A stretch of DNA of 6,756 bases from Gemmataceae bacterium. GTDB taxonomy: Bacteria > Planctomycetota > Planctomycetia > Gemmatales > Gemmataceae. The notes beneath the pieces were generated by a model that worked only from the letters and a program-made list of their open reading frames with translations, ran no database searches and was not told the origin of the DNA. The stretch spans positions 1-6,756 of the forward strand of contig CANLGS010000225.1 of NCBI GenBank assembly GCA_947490035.1, in the 5' to 3' direction. The translations under genes were made by a program, and so were the position numbers. This document shows, in pieces, positions 1 to 5,767 of the stretch (its first letter is position 1; every line of letters starts with the position of its first letter).

Positions 1-23
1 GGGGCTTACGCCCCCCGCTCGCC
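1..23. repeat. 23-bp palindrome-bearing repeat, copy 1
   Basis: The first 23 bases are the exact reverse complement of 6702-6724. Each copy contains a small hairpin, GGGGC/GCCCC with a 4-base loop. Read on the minus strand the loop is GTAA, a GNRA-type tetraloop in RNA. This copy lies 11 bases beyond the stop codon of the minus-strand Fur gene, so it could help end or stabilise that transcript, although no T-tract is visible before the window edge. The repeat may extend beyond the window. Confidence 0.7.
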
Positions 24-34
24 AAGAACAAGCT

Positions 35-520
35 CTACATCACCAATCGCGGCTTCGCGGCGCGGGCCGCGTTGCACGCGGCGCACACGCCGCGAATGAC
101 TAGCGTGTGACCCGCCGGCCGGAACCGGTTCAGCGACGCCACCTTCTCCAACAGCGCTTCCAGCTCTTCGCTCTGGAACTCGGTCATCGAGTGGCACTGC
201 TCGCAGACGAGGTGGTCGTGGGCCGGGTAGCCGTAGTCGTGGTCGAAGACGGTGCGCTCGCCCAGTTCGATGCGGCGCAACAGGCCGGCGTCCACCAGCT
301 TCGAGAGGGTGCGGTACACGGTGGCGCGGCTCACGCTCTTGCCGGCGTTCTTCAAGTTGTCGATCAGTTCTTCGGCGTGGAAGTGCGAGTGCCGGGCGAA
401 GACGTGTGCGAGCAACTCGCGCTGCTGGTCGGTGAAGCGCTGGGGCGTTTCTCGGCTCGCGAGGTACTCCCGGAACTTGTCCTCTGGGGTCTGCGACACC
501 GCGACGGCGGGCAATGACAC
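35..520 (-). CDS. Fur-family ferric uptake / metal-responsive transcriptional regulator
   Basis: This is a cytoplasmic metal-sensing repressor of the Fur superfamily (Fur, Zur, PerR). The winged helix includes the recognition segment SRATVYRTLSKLVDAGLLRRI-like stretch, typical of Fur. It is followed by the dimerisation and metal domain with HDHLVCEQC and, near the C-terminus, GVCAAC: two CxxC pairs of the structural zinc site. Regulatory-site type His/Asp/Glu residues (HSHFHAEEL, DHDYG, TEF, GHT) are also present. From 520 the product is 161 aa, close to the usual 140-160. I prefer the GTG at 518-520 because GGAG lies at 530-533, 9 bases upstream. The longer GTG start at 550 (171 aa) would begin almost at the predicted transcription start and has no Shine-Dalgarno sequence. 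The metal (Fe, Zn or Mn, or peroxide sensing) cannot be decided from sequence alone, and no metal-uptake gene is adjacent. Confidence 0.93.
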   Translation of the reverse strand: MSLPAVAVSQTPEDKFREYLASRETPQRFTDQQRELLAHVFARHSHFHAEELIDNLKNAGKSVSRATVYRTLSKLVDAGLLRRIELGERTVFDHDYGYPAHDHLVCEQCHSMTEFQSEELEALLEKVASLNRFRPAGHTLVIRGVCAACNAARAAKPRLVM

Positions 521-559
521 GGTTAACTTCTCCAGACGGGCGGAACACACTCAACGGTG

Positions 560-589
560 ATTATAGCCGGGCGCGCGGGATGAAGTGAA
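560..589 (-). promoter_or_regulatory. Putative sigma-70-type promoter of the Fur gene
   Basis: On the minus strand a perfect TATAAT lies at 560-565, preceded after 18 bases by TTCACT (584-589, four of six matches to TTGACA). Transcription would start near 553, leaving a leader of roughly 33 bases to the GTG at 520. I see no obvious 19-bp Fur-box palindrome, so autoregulation is not shown by the sequence. Confidence 0.5.
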
Positions 590-617
590 GACGACGAGAA
601 AGCGAAACCTCTCCCCC

Positions 618-725
618 AACCCCCTCCCCTGAGAAGGGAGGGGGAGCAAGAGCAGACGCCAGAGGACGGAATTGCGAGCGCGCGGCGTTCGCGTCTGAAG
701 CCGCTCCCTTCTTAGGGGAGGGGTT
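618..725. repeat. MITE-like palindromic intergenic element
   Basis: The outer arms 618-640 and 704-725 are inverted repeats differing by one indel and one substitution (core CCCCTCCCCT-AGAAGGGAG). A second inner pair, CAGACGC at 653-659 and GCGTCTG at 691-697, lets the whole 108 bases fold back on itself. The left arm is also palindromic (CCCTCCC/GGGAGGG). It begins 10 bases after the stop of the FlgM-like gene and ends about 30 bases before the Fur promoter, so it could act as a terminator between the two minus-strand genes. It encodes no protein. Confidence 0.65.
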
Positions 726-734
726 CTTGAAGGC

Positions 735-1016
<282 letters not shown>

Positions 1017-1033
1017 TGGAATATCGTCTCCCT

Positions 1034-1059
1034 GCCGGCGCGGGCAAAGCCCGCGCGGC
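1034..1059. other. GC-rich hairpin upstream of the FlgM-like gene
   Basis: An 8-bp perfect stem (GCGCGGGC at 1038-1045 with GCCCGCGC at 1049-1056) closes on a 3-base AAA loop and continues imperfectly outward. On the minus strand it would sit just before the Shine-Dalgarno sequence (1028-1033) of the FlgM-like gene, where it could influence translation or mRNA stability. There is no T-tract, so it does not look like a terminator. Confidence 0.45.
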
Positions 1060-1477
1060 AGTCGGTCGGTGTGTGGCCCTACCGGCCGAGCCGGAAGTGC
1101 CGCACGCGGTTCACCCTCTCCCGGACCGGTGCGACGGGAACGCCGAAGCGCCCGCTGCTTGCCGGTCCAAACCGCCGTCGCGCCGTCGAATCCTGACCGC
1201 GCGCCGTTCGGTCGTTGTCCTGGGTAGGGGCGGAATCCGCCGCCCCGAGGACACGGTTCACCTGTTCAGTGTTCCGCGTCTCATTCTACGCAGGTGTATC
1301 GTCGTTCGGTCGCAACCTCTCGCAAGAAAATGTGCCTCCGGGCGCACCCCTCTTATCGGTTCGCGGCTTCGCGCACCCGTTGCCCGGATGATGCGCGGCG
1401 AACGGTGTACGCGGTCGCCCCAACCCCCGCTCGCGCCGCACTTTGCCGGAATCGGCTCAAGCCCATCGCAGAGATCC
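1060..1477. other. Gene-poor intergenic stretch
   Basis: No convincing gene is present here. Open frames exist on both strands but give Arg/Pro/Ser-rich translations without motifs, Shine-Dalgarno sequences or family resemblance. I found no tRNA-like cloverleaf or rRNA signature. The only clear structure is the hairpin at 1216-1253. Confidence 0.55.
1216..1253. other. Two-tier hairpin in the intergenic stretch
   Basis: GGGGCGG (1227-1233) pairs with CCGCCCC (1240-1246) around a 6-base loop. Outside it TGTCCT (1216-1221) pairs with AGGACA (1248-1253), separated by a small internal loop. The structure stands alone, away from any start or stop codon. It could be a further dispersed palindrome, an operator or part of an untranslated RNA; nothing in the window decides this. 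Confidence 0.4.
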
Positions 1478-1629
1478 GAAGAACCGCGGATCAAGACACA
1501 AGACAGAAGAGCCGCGGATAACGCAGAGAACGCAGATCAAAACAGAAGACCGTGTCGCAGAAAAACTCTTCGCCTCTTTCCTAATCTGCGTTCTTCTGCG
1601 TTATCCGCGGCTCTTCTGTCTTCGTCTTC
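1478..1629. repeat. Inverted repeat pair overlapping the 3' end of the endonuclease V gene
   Basis: The block 1501-1537 and the block 1584-1621 are inverted copies of 37 and 38 bases that differ by one inserted A, built around GCCGCGGATAACGCAGA. Weaker similarity extends the arms outward to about 1494 and 1629; the spacer is 46 bases. A partial direct copy of the same unit (GAAGAACCGCGGAT at 1478-1491, compare GAAGAGCCGCGGAT at 1506-1519) precedes the left arm. The spacer and right arm lie inside the endonuclease V reading frame, whose TGA uses the last base of the left arm. Confidence 0.8.
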
Positions 1630-2307
1630 TACCCGCCCGCTCCGCAGGCGGTTCGCGGCCATGTGCGCTTCGCGGGTCGGCGCCGGGTGCCGGTAGCCGC
1701 TCAGGGTCGCGCGGACCAACGCGGTCGCCGAGGCCACGTCGATCCGGTGCCCCGGCGACACGTACACTGGCTTCACCCCGGTCGCGGAGCGGACCACCGC
1801 GCCGACCGTTTCGCCGTCGATGGTCAGCGGGGTCGCGTCGCCCGCGTTCGGGCCGGGTTCGGCGTGGTCGCCCGCCAGCCAGTTCTTCGCGCAGCCCACG
1901 CACGGCAAGTCTAGCCACAGTCCGAGGTGGCAGGCCAGACCGAACCGGCGCGGGTGGGCGATCCCCTGTCCGTCGAGCATAACTGCGTCAGGCGGTTGAA
2001 GCAATTCGCCGAACGTGTCAAGCAGCGCAGGTATTTCGCGAAACGACAGTAGCCCCGGAATATACGGGAAAGTCACTCCGCGCGACGTGGTTCGCGTTTC
2101 GACCACGGACAGGTCGGAAACCTTCAGTACGACGACCGCCGCGAACAGCCGGGCTTCCGTAAGGTGGTACGCGATGTCGCAGCCCGCGACGAACCGGATC
2201 GGGCCACTCGGCGGAGTGGACGTGTCCACGCGCGCGACGAGTTCGTGCTGGAGCGCGACCGCGTCCGCTTCGGTGATCGGCCAGTCGTGAAGGCGGGGAA
2301 TGTGCAT
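1537..2307 (-). CDS. nfi: Endonuclease V (deoxyinosine 3'-endonuclease) with repeat-encoded tail
   Basis: Endonuclease V cuts DNA (and in some species RNA) one phosphodiester 3' of a deaminated adenine (inosine), starting repair. From the ATG at 2307 the product is 256 aa. The family motifs appear in order: FVAGCDIAY with catalytic D44, FPYIPGLLSFREIP with E91, MLDGQGIAHPRRFGLACHLG with D112, GCAKNWL with K141, and SPGHRIDVASA then GYRHPAPTREAH near the end. All expected metal-binding acidic residues are present. Homology ends at about residue 226, the usual length of the enzyme (about 223-225 aa). Residues 227-256, beginning EDEDRRAADNAEE, are encoded by the inverted repeat and are not part of the family. 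The frame is open back to 2406, but the extra 33 residues are basic and Pro-rich and unlike the family. No strong Shine-Dalgarno sequence is visible before 2307. Confidence 0.95.
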   Translation of the reverse strand: MHIPRLHDWPITEADAVALQHELVARVDTSTPPSGPIRFVAGCDIAYHLTEARLFAAVVVLKVSDLSVVETRTTSRGVTFPYIPGLLSFREIPALLDTFGELLQPPDAVMLDGQGIAHPRRFGLACHLGLWLDLPCVGCAKNWLAGDHAEPGPNAGDATPLTIDGETVGAVVRSATGVKPVYVSPGHRIDVASATALVRATLSGYRHPAPTREAHMAANRLRSGRVEDEDRRAADNAEERRLGKRRRVFLRHGLLF

Positions 2308-2423
2308 GGAGTGCGTGTGTTTCTCGCGGGGCGCCGGGTTGTTCCGGTTGTAGGGACGCCGCGACCGGCGGCGCGGTTCGTTCCGGGCGATTGCGGAACT
2401 CTTCACGGGTTGCCGGGTTGAAT

Positions 2424-2456
2424 ATGAATCGAACTCGCATCTCGGTCAGATGGTAA
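2424..2456 (+). CDS. Possible 10-codon leader peptide ahead of the oxidoreductase gene
   Basis: ATG at 2424 opens a 10-codon frame, MNRTRISVRW, ending in TAA at 2454-2456, exactly where the terminator-like hairpin begins. Three Arg codons and a final Trp are notable. There is no good Shine-Dalgarno sequence, and a frame this short can occur by chance, so only its position relative to the hairpin supports it. If real, it could be an attenuation leader. Confidence 0.2.
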   Translation: MNRTRISVRW

Positions 2457-2485
2457 CCCGGCGAAGTCGCCGGGGTTCTTTATTT
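2455..2485 (+). terminator. Intrinsic-terminator-like hairpin in the oxidoreductase leader
   Basis: A 7-bp GC stem (CCCGGCG at 2457-2463 with CGCCGGG at 2468-2474, 4-base loop) is extended by AA/TT past one bulged G. It runs into TTCTTTATTT, eight T in ten, in a GC-rich neighbourhood. The T-rich side fits plus-strand termination. No plus-strand gene ends upstream and the next start is at 2554, so it is either an attenuator in the leader or an orphan or dispersed hairpin. Confidence 0.55.
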
Positions 2486-2496
2486 CCCGTGCGCCC

Positions 2497-2524
2497 GTCA
2501 CGCCTGCCGGCGAGCGCCGGTGAC
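2497..2524 (+). other. Second hairpin in the oxidoreductase leader
   Basis: GTCAC (2497-2501) pairs with GTGAC (2520-2524), enclosing a bulge and an inner CGGC/GCCG stem (2508-2511 with 2516-2519) on a 4-base loop. It ends 29 bases before the oxidoreductase ATG and has no T-tract. It may be part of the folded 5' leader. Confidence 0.3.
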
Positions 2525-2553
2525 CTCTCCGGGTCGGGCAGACGAGCGCACCC

Positions 2554-3978
2554 ATGAAGCGCATCCAAATTGGCATCATCGGCGGTGGCCCAGGCGGCCT
2601 GATGACCGCGTATCTGTTGCAAAAGCACATGCGCGTCCCCTACGACGCGACCATCTACGAGGCCGGTTCGCGTCTCGGCGGGAAGGTACTCACCCGCCAG
2701 TTCGCCAGCGCGCCCATCAACTACGAAGCCGGCGCCGCCGAACTCTACGACTACTCCCAACTCGGTCCGGACCCGCTCCGCGAACTCGTCGCCGAACTCG
2801 GCCTCACCACCAGCCCCATGTGGGGCGACGCGGTCATCCTCGGCGGGCACGTCCTCAACAACTACGCGGACATCCGCAAGGCGTTCGGCGCGAACGCGGT
2901 GCGCGAGCTGAAGAAGTTCGACAACCGCGCGTGGGACGCCATCAGCCCGGCGGAGTATTACGAGTCCGACTGGAAGGCCGACAACGAAGACCCGCTCTCG
3001 CGGCGCACCTTCCGCGCGCTACTCGCGACCATCAAGGACGAGCGGGCGCGCGACTACGTGCGCGTGTGCGTCCACAGCGACCTCGCGACCGAACCGCACC
3101 TGACCAGCGCCATGTACGGCTTGCAGAACTACCTGATGAACGAGCCGGAGTACATGCGACTGTACACCATCGACGGCGGCATCGAGCGGCTGACGCAGGA
3201 ACTCGCCCGCCGCGTGACCGCACGCGTGCGACTGGGCCACGCGGTCACCCGCGTCGAGCGCGCCGGCGAGCGCTACGCGGTCGCCACGCGCCACGCCGGT
3301 GCGAACTCGCGCGAGGAGTTCGACTACGTCGTCGCGGCGCTCCCGAACAACTGGCTGCCGGCCGTGCAGTGGGGCGGCGCGGAACTCGACCACGCGATGT
3401 ATCGACACCACGCGCACTACGACCATCCGGCGCACTACCTGCGCGTCAGCGTGCTGTTCAATAGTCCGTTCTGGCGCGGCGCGGTTTCTGGGTCGTACTT
3501 CATGATCGACGCGTTCGGCGGCACGTGCGTGTACGACGAGAGCGCCCGCACCCGCGCCGGCACCTACGGCGTCCTCGGCTGGCTGCTCGGCGGCGAAGCC
3601 GCCGCGACGATGAGCAACCTGAGCGACGAGGATCTGACCGCGGCGGTGCTGGACTCGCTCCCGCCGGTGTTGGGCGACGCGCGCGGGCAGTTCATCGAGG
3701 CGCGCGTTCACCGCTGGGTCGGGTGCGTGAACGGGATGCCCGGCGGCCGCCCGCTGCACGCGCCGGCGGCTCGGCATCGGCCCGAACCGGTCGGCCATCC
3801 GGGGTTGTACGTCGTCGGCGACTACCTGTTCGACTCCACCCTCAACGGCGTGCTGGACTCGGCCGAACTGGTCATGGACAAGATCACCGACGAGGTCCAC
3901 CTCCGCGCCGGGTTACCCCTGACGGTGCCGGCCTCCGCGCCCGCGCCGGTCGTGGTGCCCGCACGGGCCACCATCTGA
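2554..3978 (+). CDS. FAD-dependent oxidoreductase, flavin amine oxidase fold
   Basis: This 474-aa soluble flavoenzyme has the Rossmann dinucleotide fingerprint at the N-terminus: IGIIGGGPGGL, with G10, G12 and G15, and E36 after strand 2 for the FAD ribose. The R-x-GG-K motif (RLGGK, 40-44) typical of the amine oxidase, protoporphyrinogen oxidase and phytoene desaturase superfamily follows. A second FAD-contacting segment, GLYVVGDYLFDSTLNGVLDSA, lies at 417-437. The middle (about 60-380) is the variable substrate domain, so the substrate is not predictable. The motif set lacks the covalent-flavin Cys context of monoamine oxidases. There is no signal peptide or membrane segment; residues 450-474 are a Pro/Ala-rich tail. 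No clear Shine-Dalgarno sequence precedes the ATG, but the fold begins within a few residues of it. The DUF155-like gene follows after 18 bases, suggesting an operon. Confidence 0.9.
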   Translation: MKRIQIGIIGGGPGGLMTAYLLQKHMRVPYDATIYEAGSRLGGKVLTRQFASAPINYEAGAAELYDYSQLGPDPLRELVAELGLTTSPMWGDAVILGGHVLNNYADIRKAFGANAVRELKKFDNRAWDAISPAEYYESDWKADNEDPLSRRTFRALLATIKDERARDYVRVCVHSDLATEPHLTSAMYGLQNYLMNEPEYMRLYTIDGGIERLTQELARRVTARVRLGHAVTRVERAGERYAVATRHAGANSREEFDYVVAALPNNWLPAVQWGGAELDHAMYRHHAHYDHPAHYLRVSVLFNSPFWRGAVSGSYFMIDAFGGTCVYDESARTRAGTYGVLGWLLGGEAAATMSNLSDEDLTAAVLDSLPPVLGDARGQFIEARVHRWVGCVNGMPGGRPLHAPAARHRPEPVGHPGLYVVGDYLFDSTLNGVLDSAELVMDKITDEVHLRAGLPLTVPASAPAPVVVPARATI

Positions 3979-3983
3979 CGATT

Positions 3984-3990
3984 AAGGAAG
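3984..3990 (+). promoter_or_regulatory. Shine-Dalgarno sequence of the DUF155-like gene
   Basis: AAGGAAG lies 6 bases before the ATG at 3997, inside the 18-base gap after the oxidoreductase stop. It fixes the start and supports co-translation of the two genes from one mRNA. Confidence 0.7.
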
Positions 3991-3996
3991 CCGCTC

Positions 3997-4836
3997 ATGG
4001 CCGGATCCGATGCCTCTCCCGCCGGGATCGTCGTAGTGCGCGTGCGGTTCGCCGCGCACTCGGTCGCGTCCGGGCGCGTGCGCCGCACGTTCAAGCACCC
4101 GCGGTTCTGCCTCGCGGTCGAAGAGCCGGTCGCGCTCGCGGACGTGCCACGCGAACCCGCCAAGCCCGACCCGCTCGACGACCTGTACGTCGTGTTCGTC
4201 CCGTCGCGCGCGGCCGCCGAATGGAAAGAACTCGGCGCCGACTGGCTCACGCCGGTCGATGACCCGGACGCGCCGGCCGTCGCGCTGAAGTGCGGCGACG
4301 ACCGCATCGAGTGGCGCCCCGGCCGTGCCGTCGTCCACCTCGCGGCCGGCGTGCGCGACGAAATCCTCTTGGGGCTGATCGAGTTCGCGTTCTACGAGGG
4401 CGAGTTGCGCCGCCTCGAAGCCGAGATGGAGACTCGCGAGACTGGCGCCGCGGACGACATCCCGCGGTCGCAGACGATCCGCCGCCACGACAAGGCGCAC
4501 TGGCCGCGGTTCACCGCCGCGATCGAGGCGTTCGCGCGGATGCGCCTGACGTTCGCGCGCCTCGCGCCGCGGTTCGAGCACCTCGCCGGCGCGAACGTCA
4601 TACCGTTCGCGAAGCTGTCCGCGCGGCTCCTGCGGCACGCGCGCGTCGAGCGCCGAAGTGCGTCGCTCGACGCGCGGCTCGAAGCGTGTGAAGAGTTGTA
4701 CGAAGGGGCCAACGACCGCGTCGCGGATTACCTCGGCTGGTTCAACGGGCACGTCCTCGAAGTCATCATCGTGGCACTGCTGCTGCTCGAAGTGGTGTTG
4801 CTGACGTGGGATTTGCTCATCCGCAGCAACGAGTAG
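3997..4836 (+). CDS. C-terminally membrane-anchored protein, DUF155/RMND1-like
   Basis: This 279-aa protein is soluble except for one C-terminal hydrophobic segment (about 253-275, LEVIIVALLLLEVVLLTWDLL) with only RSNE after it, so it is probably a tail-anchored inner-membrane protein facing the cytoplasm. Before the anchor is a helical, charged region (about 160-250), probably coiled coil. An LDARLEACEELYEGANDRVADYL-like stretch runs straight into the anchor. That order, a mixed N-terminal domain, then a helix like ILLGLIEFAFYEGELRRLE, then paired helices, then an LEhIIIxLhxxEhhL-type anchor, resembles DUF155 (yeast Rmd1, human RMND1, bacterial homologues). The bacterial function is unknown. 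The resemblance is of layout and short motifs and could be coincidental. It follows the oxidoreductase gene by 18 bases and probably shares its mRNA. Confidence 0.7.
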   Translation: MAGSDASPAGIVVVRVRFAAHSVASGRVRRTFKHPRFCLAVEEPVALADVPREPAKPDPLDDLYVVFVPSRAAAEWKELGADWLTPVDDPDAPAVALKCGDDRIEWRPGRAVVHLAAGVRDEILLGLIEFAFYEGELRRLEAEMETRETGAADDIPRSQTIRRHDKAHWPRFTAAIEAFARMRLTFARLAPRFEHLAGANVIPFAKLSARLLRHARVERRSASLDARLEACEELYEGANDRVADYLGWFNGHVLEVIIVALLLLEVVLLTWDLLIRSNE

Positions 4837-4850
4837 AAGCAGAGCGCGAG

Positions 4851-4975
4851 TGTAGTCCTCACGCTCCGCGTGAGGTCTTGGAATGTAGTCATCACGCTCC
4901 GCGTGATGTCCTGTGCTTCTTACCAGTCCCACAAGACATCACGCGGAGCGTGATGACTACATTCCAAGACCTCAC
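4851..4975. repeat. REP/BIME-like cluster with perfect 41-bp inverted repeat
   Basis: Three 19-base hairpin units of the form C-(C/A)-TCACGC, 3-base loop, GCGTGA-(G/T)-G lie at 4857-4875, 4890-4908 and, inverted, 4937-4955. The first two are in a 33-base tandem arrangement (4851 and 4884, both starting TGTAGTC). 4870-4910 is an exact 41-base inverted complement of 4935-4975; after one mismatch four more pairs extend the stem, leaving a 14-base loop. It starts 14 bases after the DUF155-like stop and may end or protect that transcript. No ORF of its own is credible. Confidence 0.85.
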
Positions 4976-5074
4976 ACCCCACCTCTACTTCCCAATCCCC
5001 TCACCAACGTGAATGCCCGCGCGATGTTACAATCCGCGTCGGGTCCGCGTTCCCTACCACCAGGACAACCTCTC

Positions 5075-5767
5075 ATGCGTCCCTCGCATCTCTTGCCGGT
5101 CGTCGTGCTGACGGCCGACCAGTGGGACGTGTGGACCGACCCCGAGCCGATGCTCGACGACTGTGAAGACCCGCGAAAGCTGAGGCTGTTCGCGTGCGCG
5201 TGCCGCGTGTGGGACCAGATGCCGAACCAACTGCTCCGCGACGCGGTCGAACTGGCGGAACAGTATGCAGACGGCGAAACCACCGACAAGAAACGAAAAG
5301 CGGTTAAAGAGAAGTGCGAAGCGCGGCGATCGGGCAGGAAGCCGGCGGCGGCGTCCGCCACCAGTTGCTTGAGTACGGACGCTTCCACCGGCGCGTGGAA
5401 CGGCCCATTTTCTGCCGCGACCGCCGAGGCCGGTTCACATGAAGGCCCGACGTGGGTCGCCACCCGCGCGAGACAGGCGGACCTGTTGCGCGAAATCTTC
5501 GGCAACCCGCTCCGCTCGATGCGCGTGGAATCGGAATGGCTCACTTGGAACGGCCGCACCGTATTGTTGATGGCGAACCGCATCTACGACGCCGGCGCGT
5601 TCGGCGACCTACCGGTTCTGGCCGACGCGCTCGAAGACGCCGGCTGCACGAACGCCGAACTGCTCGCCCACCTGCGCGGCCCGCGCGAACATGTTCGCGG
5701 GTGCTGGGCGCTCGACCTACTCCGCGACGAACCGAACAGCCTCGCGCCGCGCTTCACCGCTTCTTGA
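5075..5767 (+). CDS. Gemmata-type conserved hypothetical protein
   Basis: This 230-aa protein of unknown function belongs to a family I associate with Gemmataceae genomes, often next to SMI1/KNR4- or TIGR02996-type proteins. An N-terminal block RKLRLFACACRVWDQM (about residues 34-49) leads into a helix with VELAEQYADG. The C-terminal block (about 135-225) carries LLREIFGNPLR, IYDAGAFGDLPVLADALEDAGC, NAELLAHLRGP and HVRGCWALDLL. The middle (about 75-130) is low in recognisable motifs, Ala/Ser/Thr-rich and unlike what I expect of the family, so it may be degenerate or contain compensating indels. The ATG at 5075 has AGGA at 5062-5065, 9 bases upstream. The frame is open back to 4913, but that part translates the repeat cluster. 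A TACAAT (5028-5033) could be a -10 box, without a clear -35. There is no signal peptide or membrane segment. Confidence 0.75.
   Translation: MRPSHLLPVVVLTADQWDVWTDPEPMLDDCEDPRKLRLFACACRVWDQMPNQLLRDAVELAEQYADGETTDKKRKAVKEKCEARRSGRKPAAASATSCLSTDASTGAWNGPFSAATAEAGSHEGPTWVATRARQADLLREIFGNPLRSMRVESEWLTWNGRTVLLMANRIYDAGAFGDLPVLADALEDAGCTNAELLAHLRGPREHVRGCWALDLLRDEPNSLAPRFTAS

Noticed and set aside
1060..1477. tRNA or structured RNA gene
   Set aside because: No cloverleaf arms or T-loop consensus in the right spacing were found; only an isolated hairpin is present.
2308..2406. 33-residue N-terminal extension of endonuclease V
   Set aside because: The extra residues are basic and Pro/Asn-rich and unlike the family. 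Family-like sequence starts just after the Met at 2307.
3019..3900. Minus-strand open frame antisense to the oxidoreductase
   Set aside because: It is a shadow in a GC-rich gene with a Val/Arg/His-rich translation and no motifs, whereas the opposite strand has clear FAD signatures.
3982..4932. Minus-strand open frame antisense to the DUF155-like gene
   Set aside because: It starts inside the repeat and is Arg/Glu/Val-rich without motifs, while the plus strand has a Shine-Dalgarno sequence, a membrane anchor and correct operon spacing.
4851..4975. CRISPR-like array
   Set aside because: There are only three units, one inverted, with similar rather than unique intervening sequence and no cas gene; it is a palindromic repeat cluster.
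4913..5074. 54-residue N-terminal extension of the Gemmata-type hypothetical protein
   Set aside because: It would translate the REP-like repeat. The ATG at 5075 has its own Shine-Dalgarno sequence and gives the expected family N-terminus.
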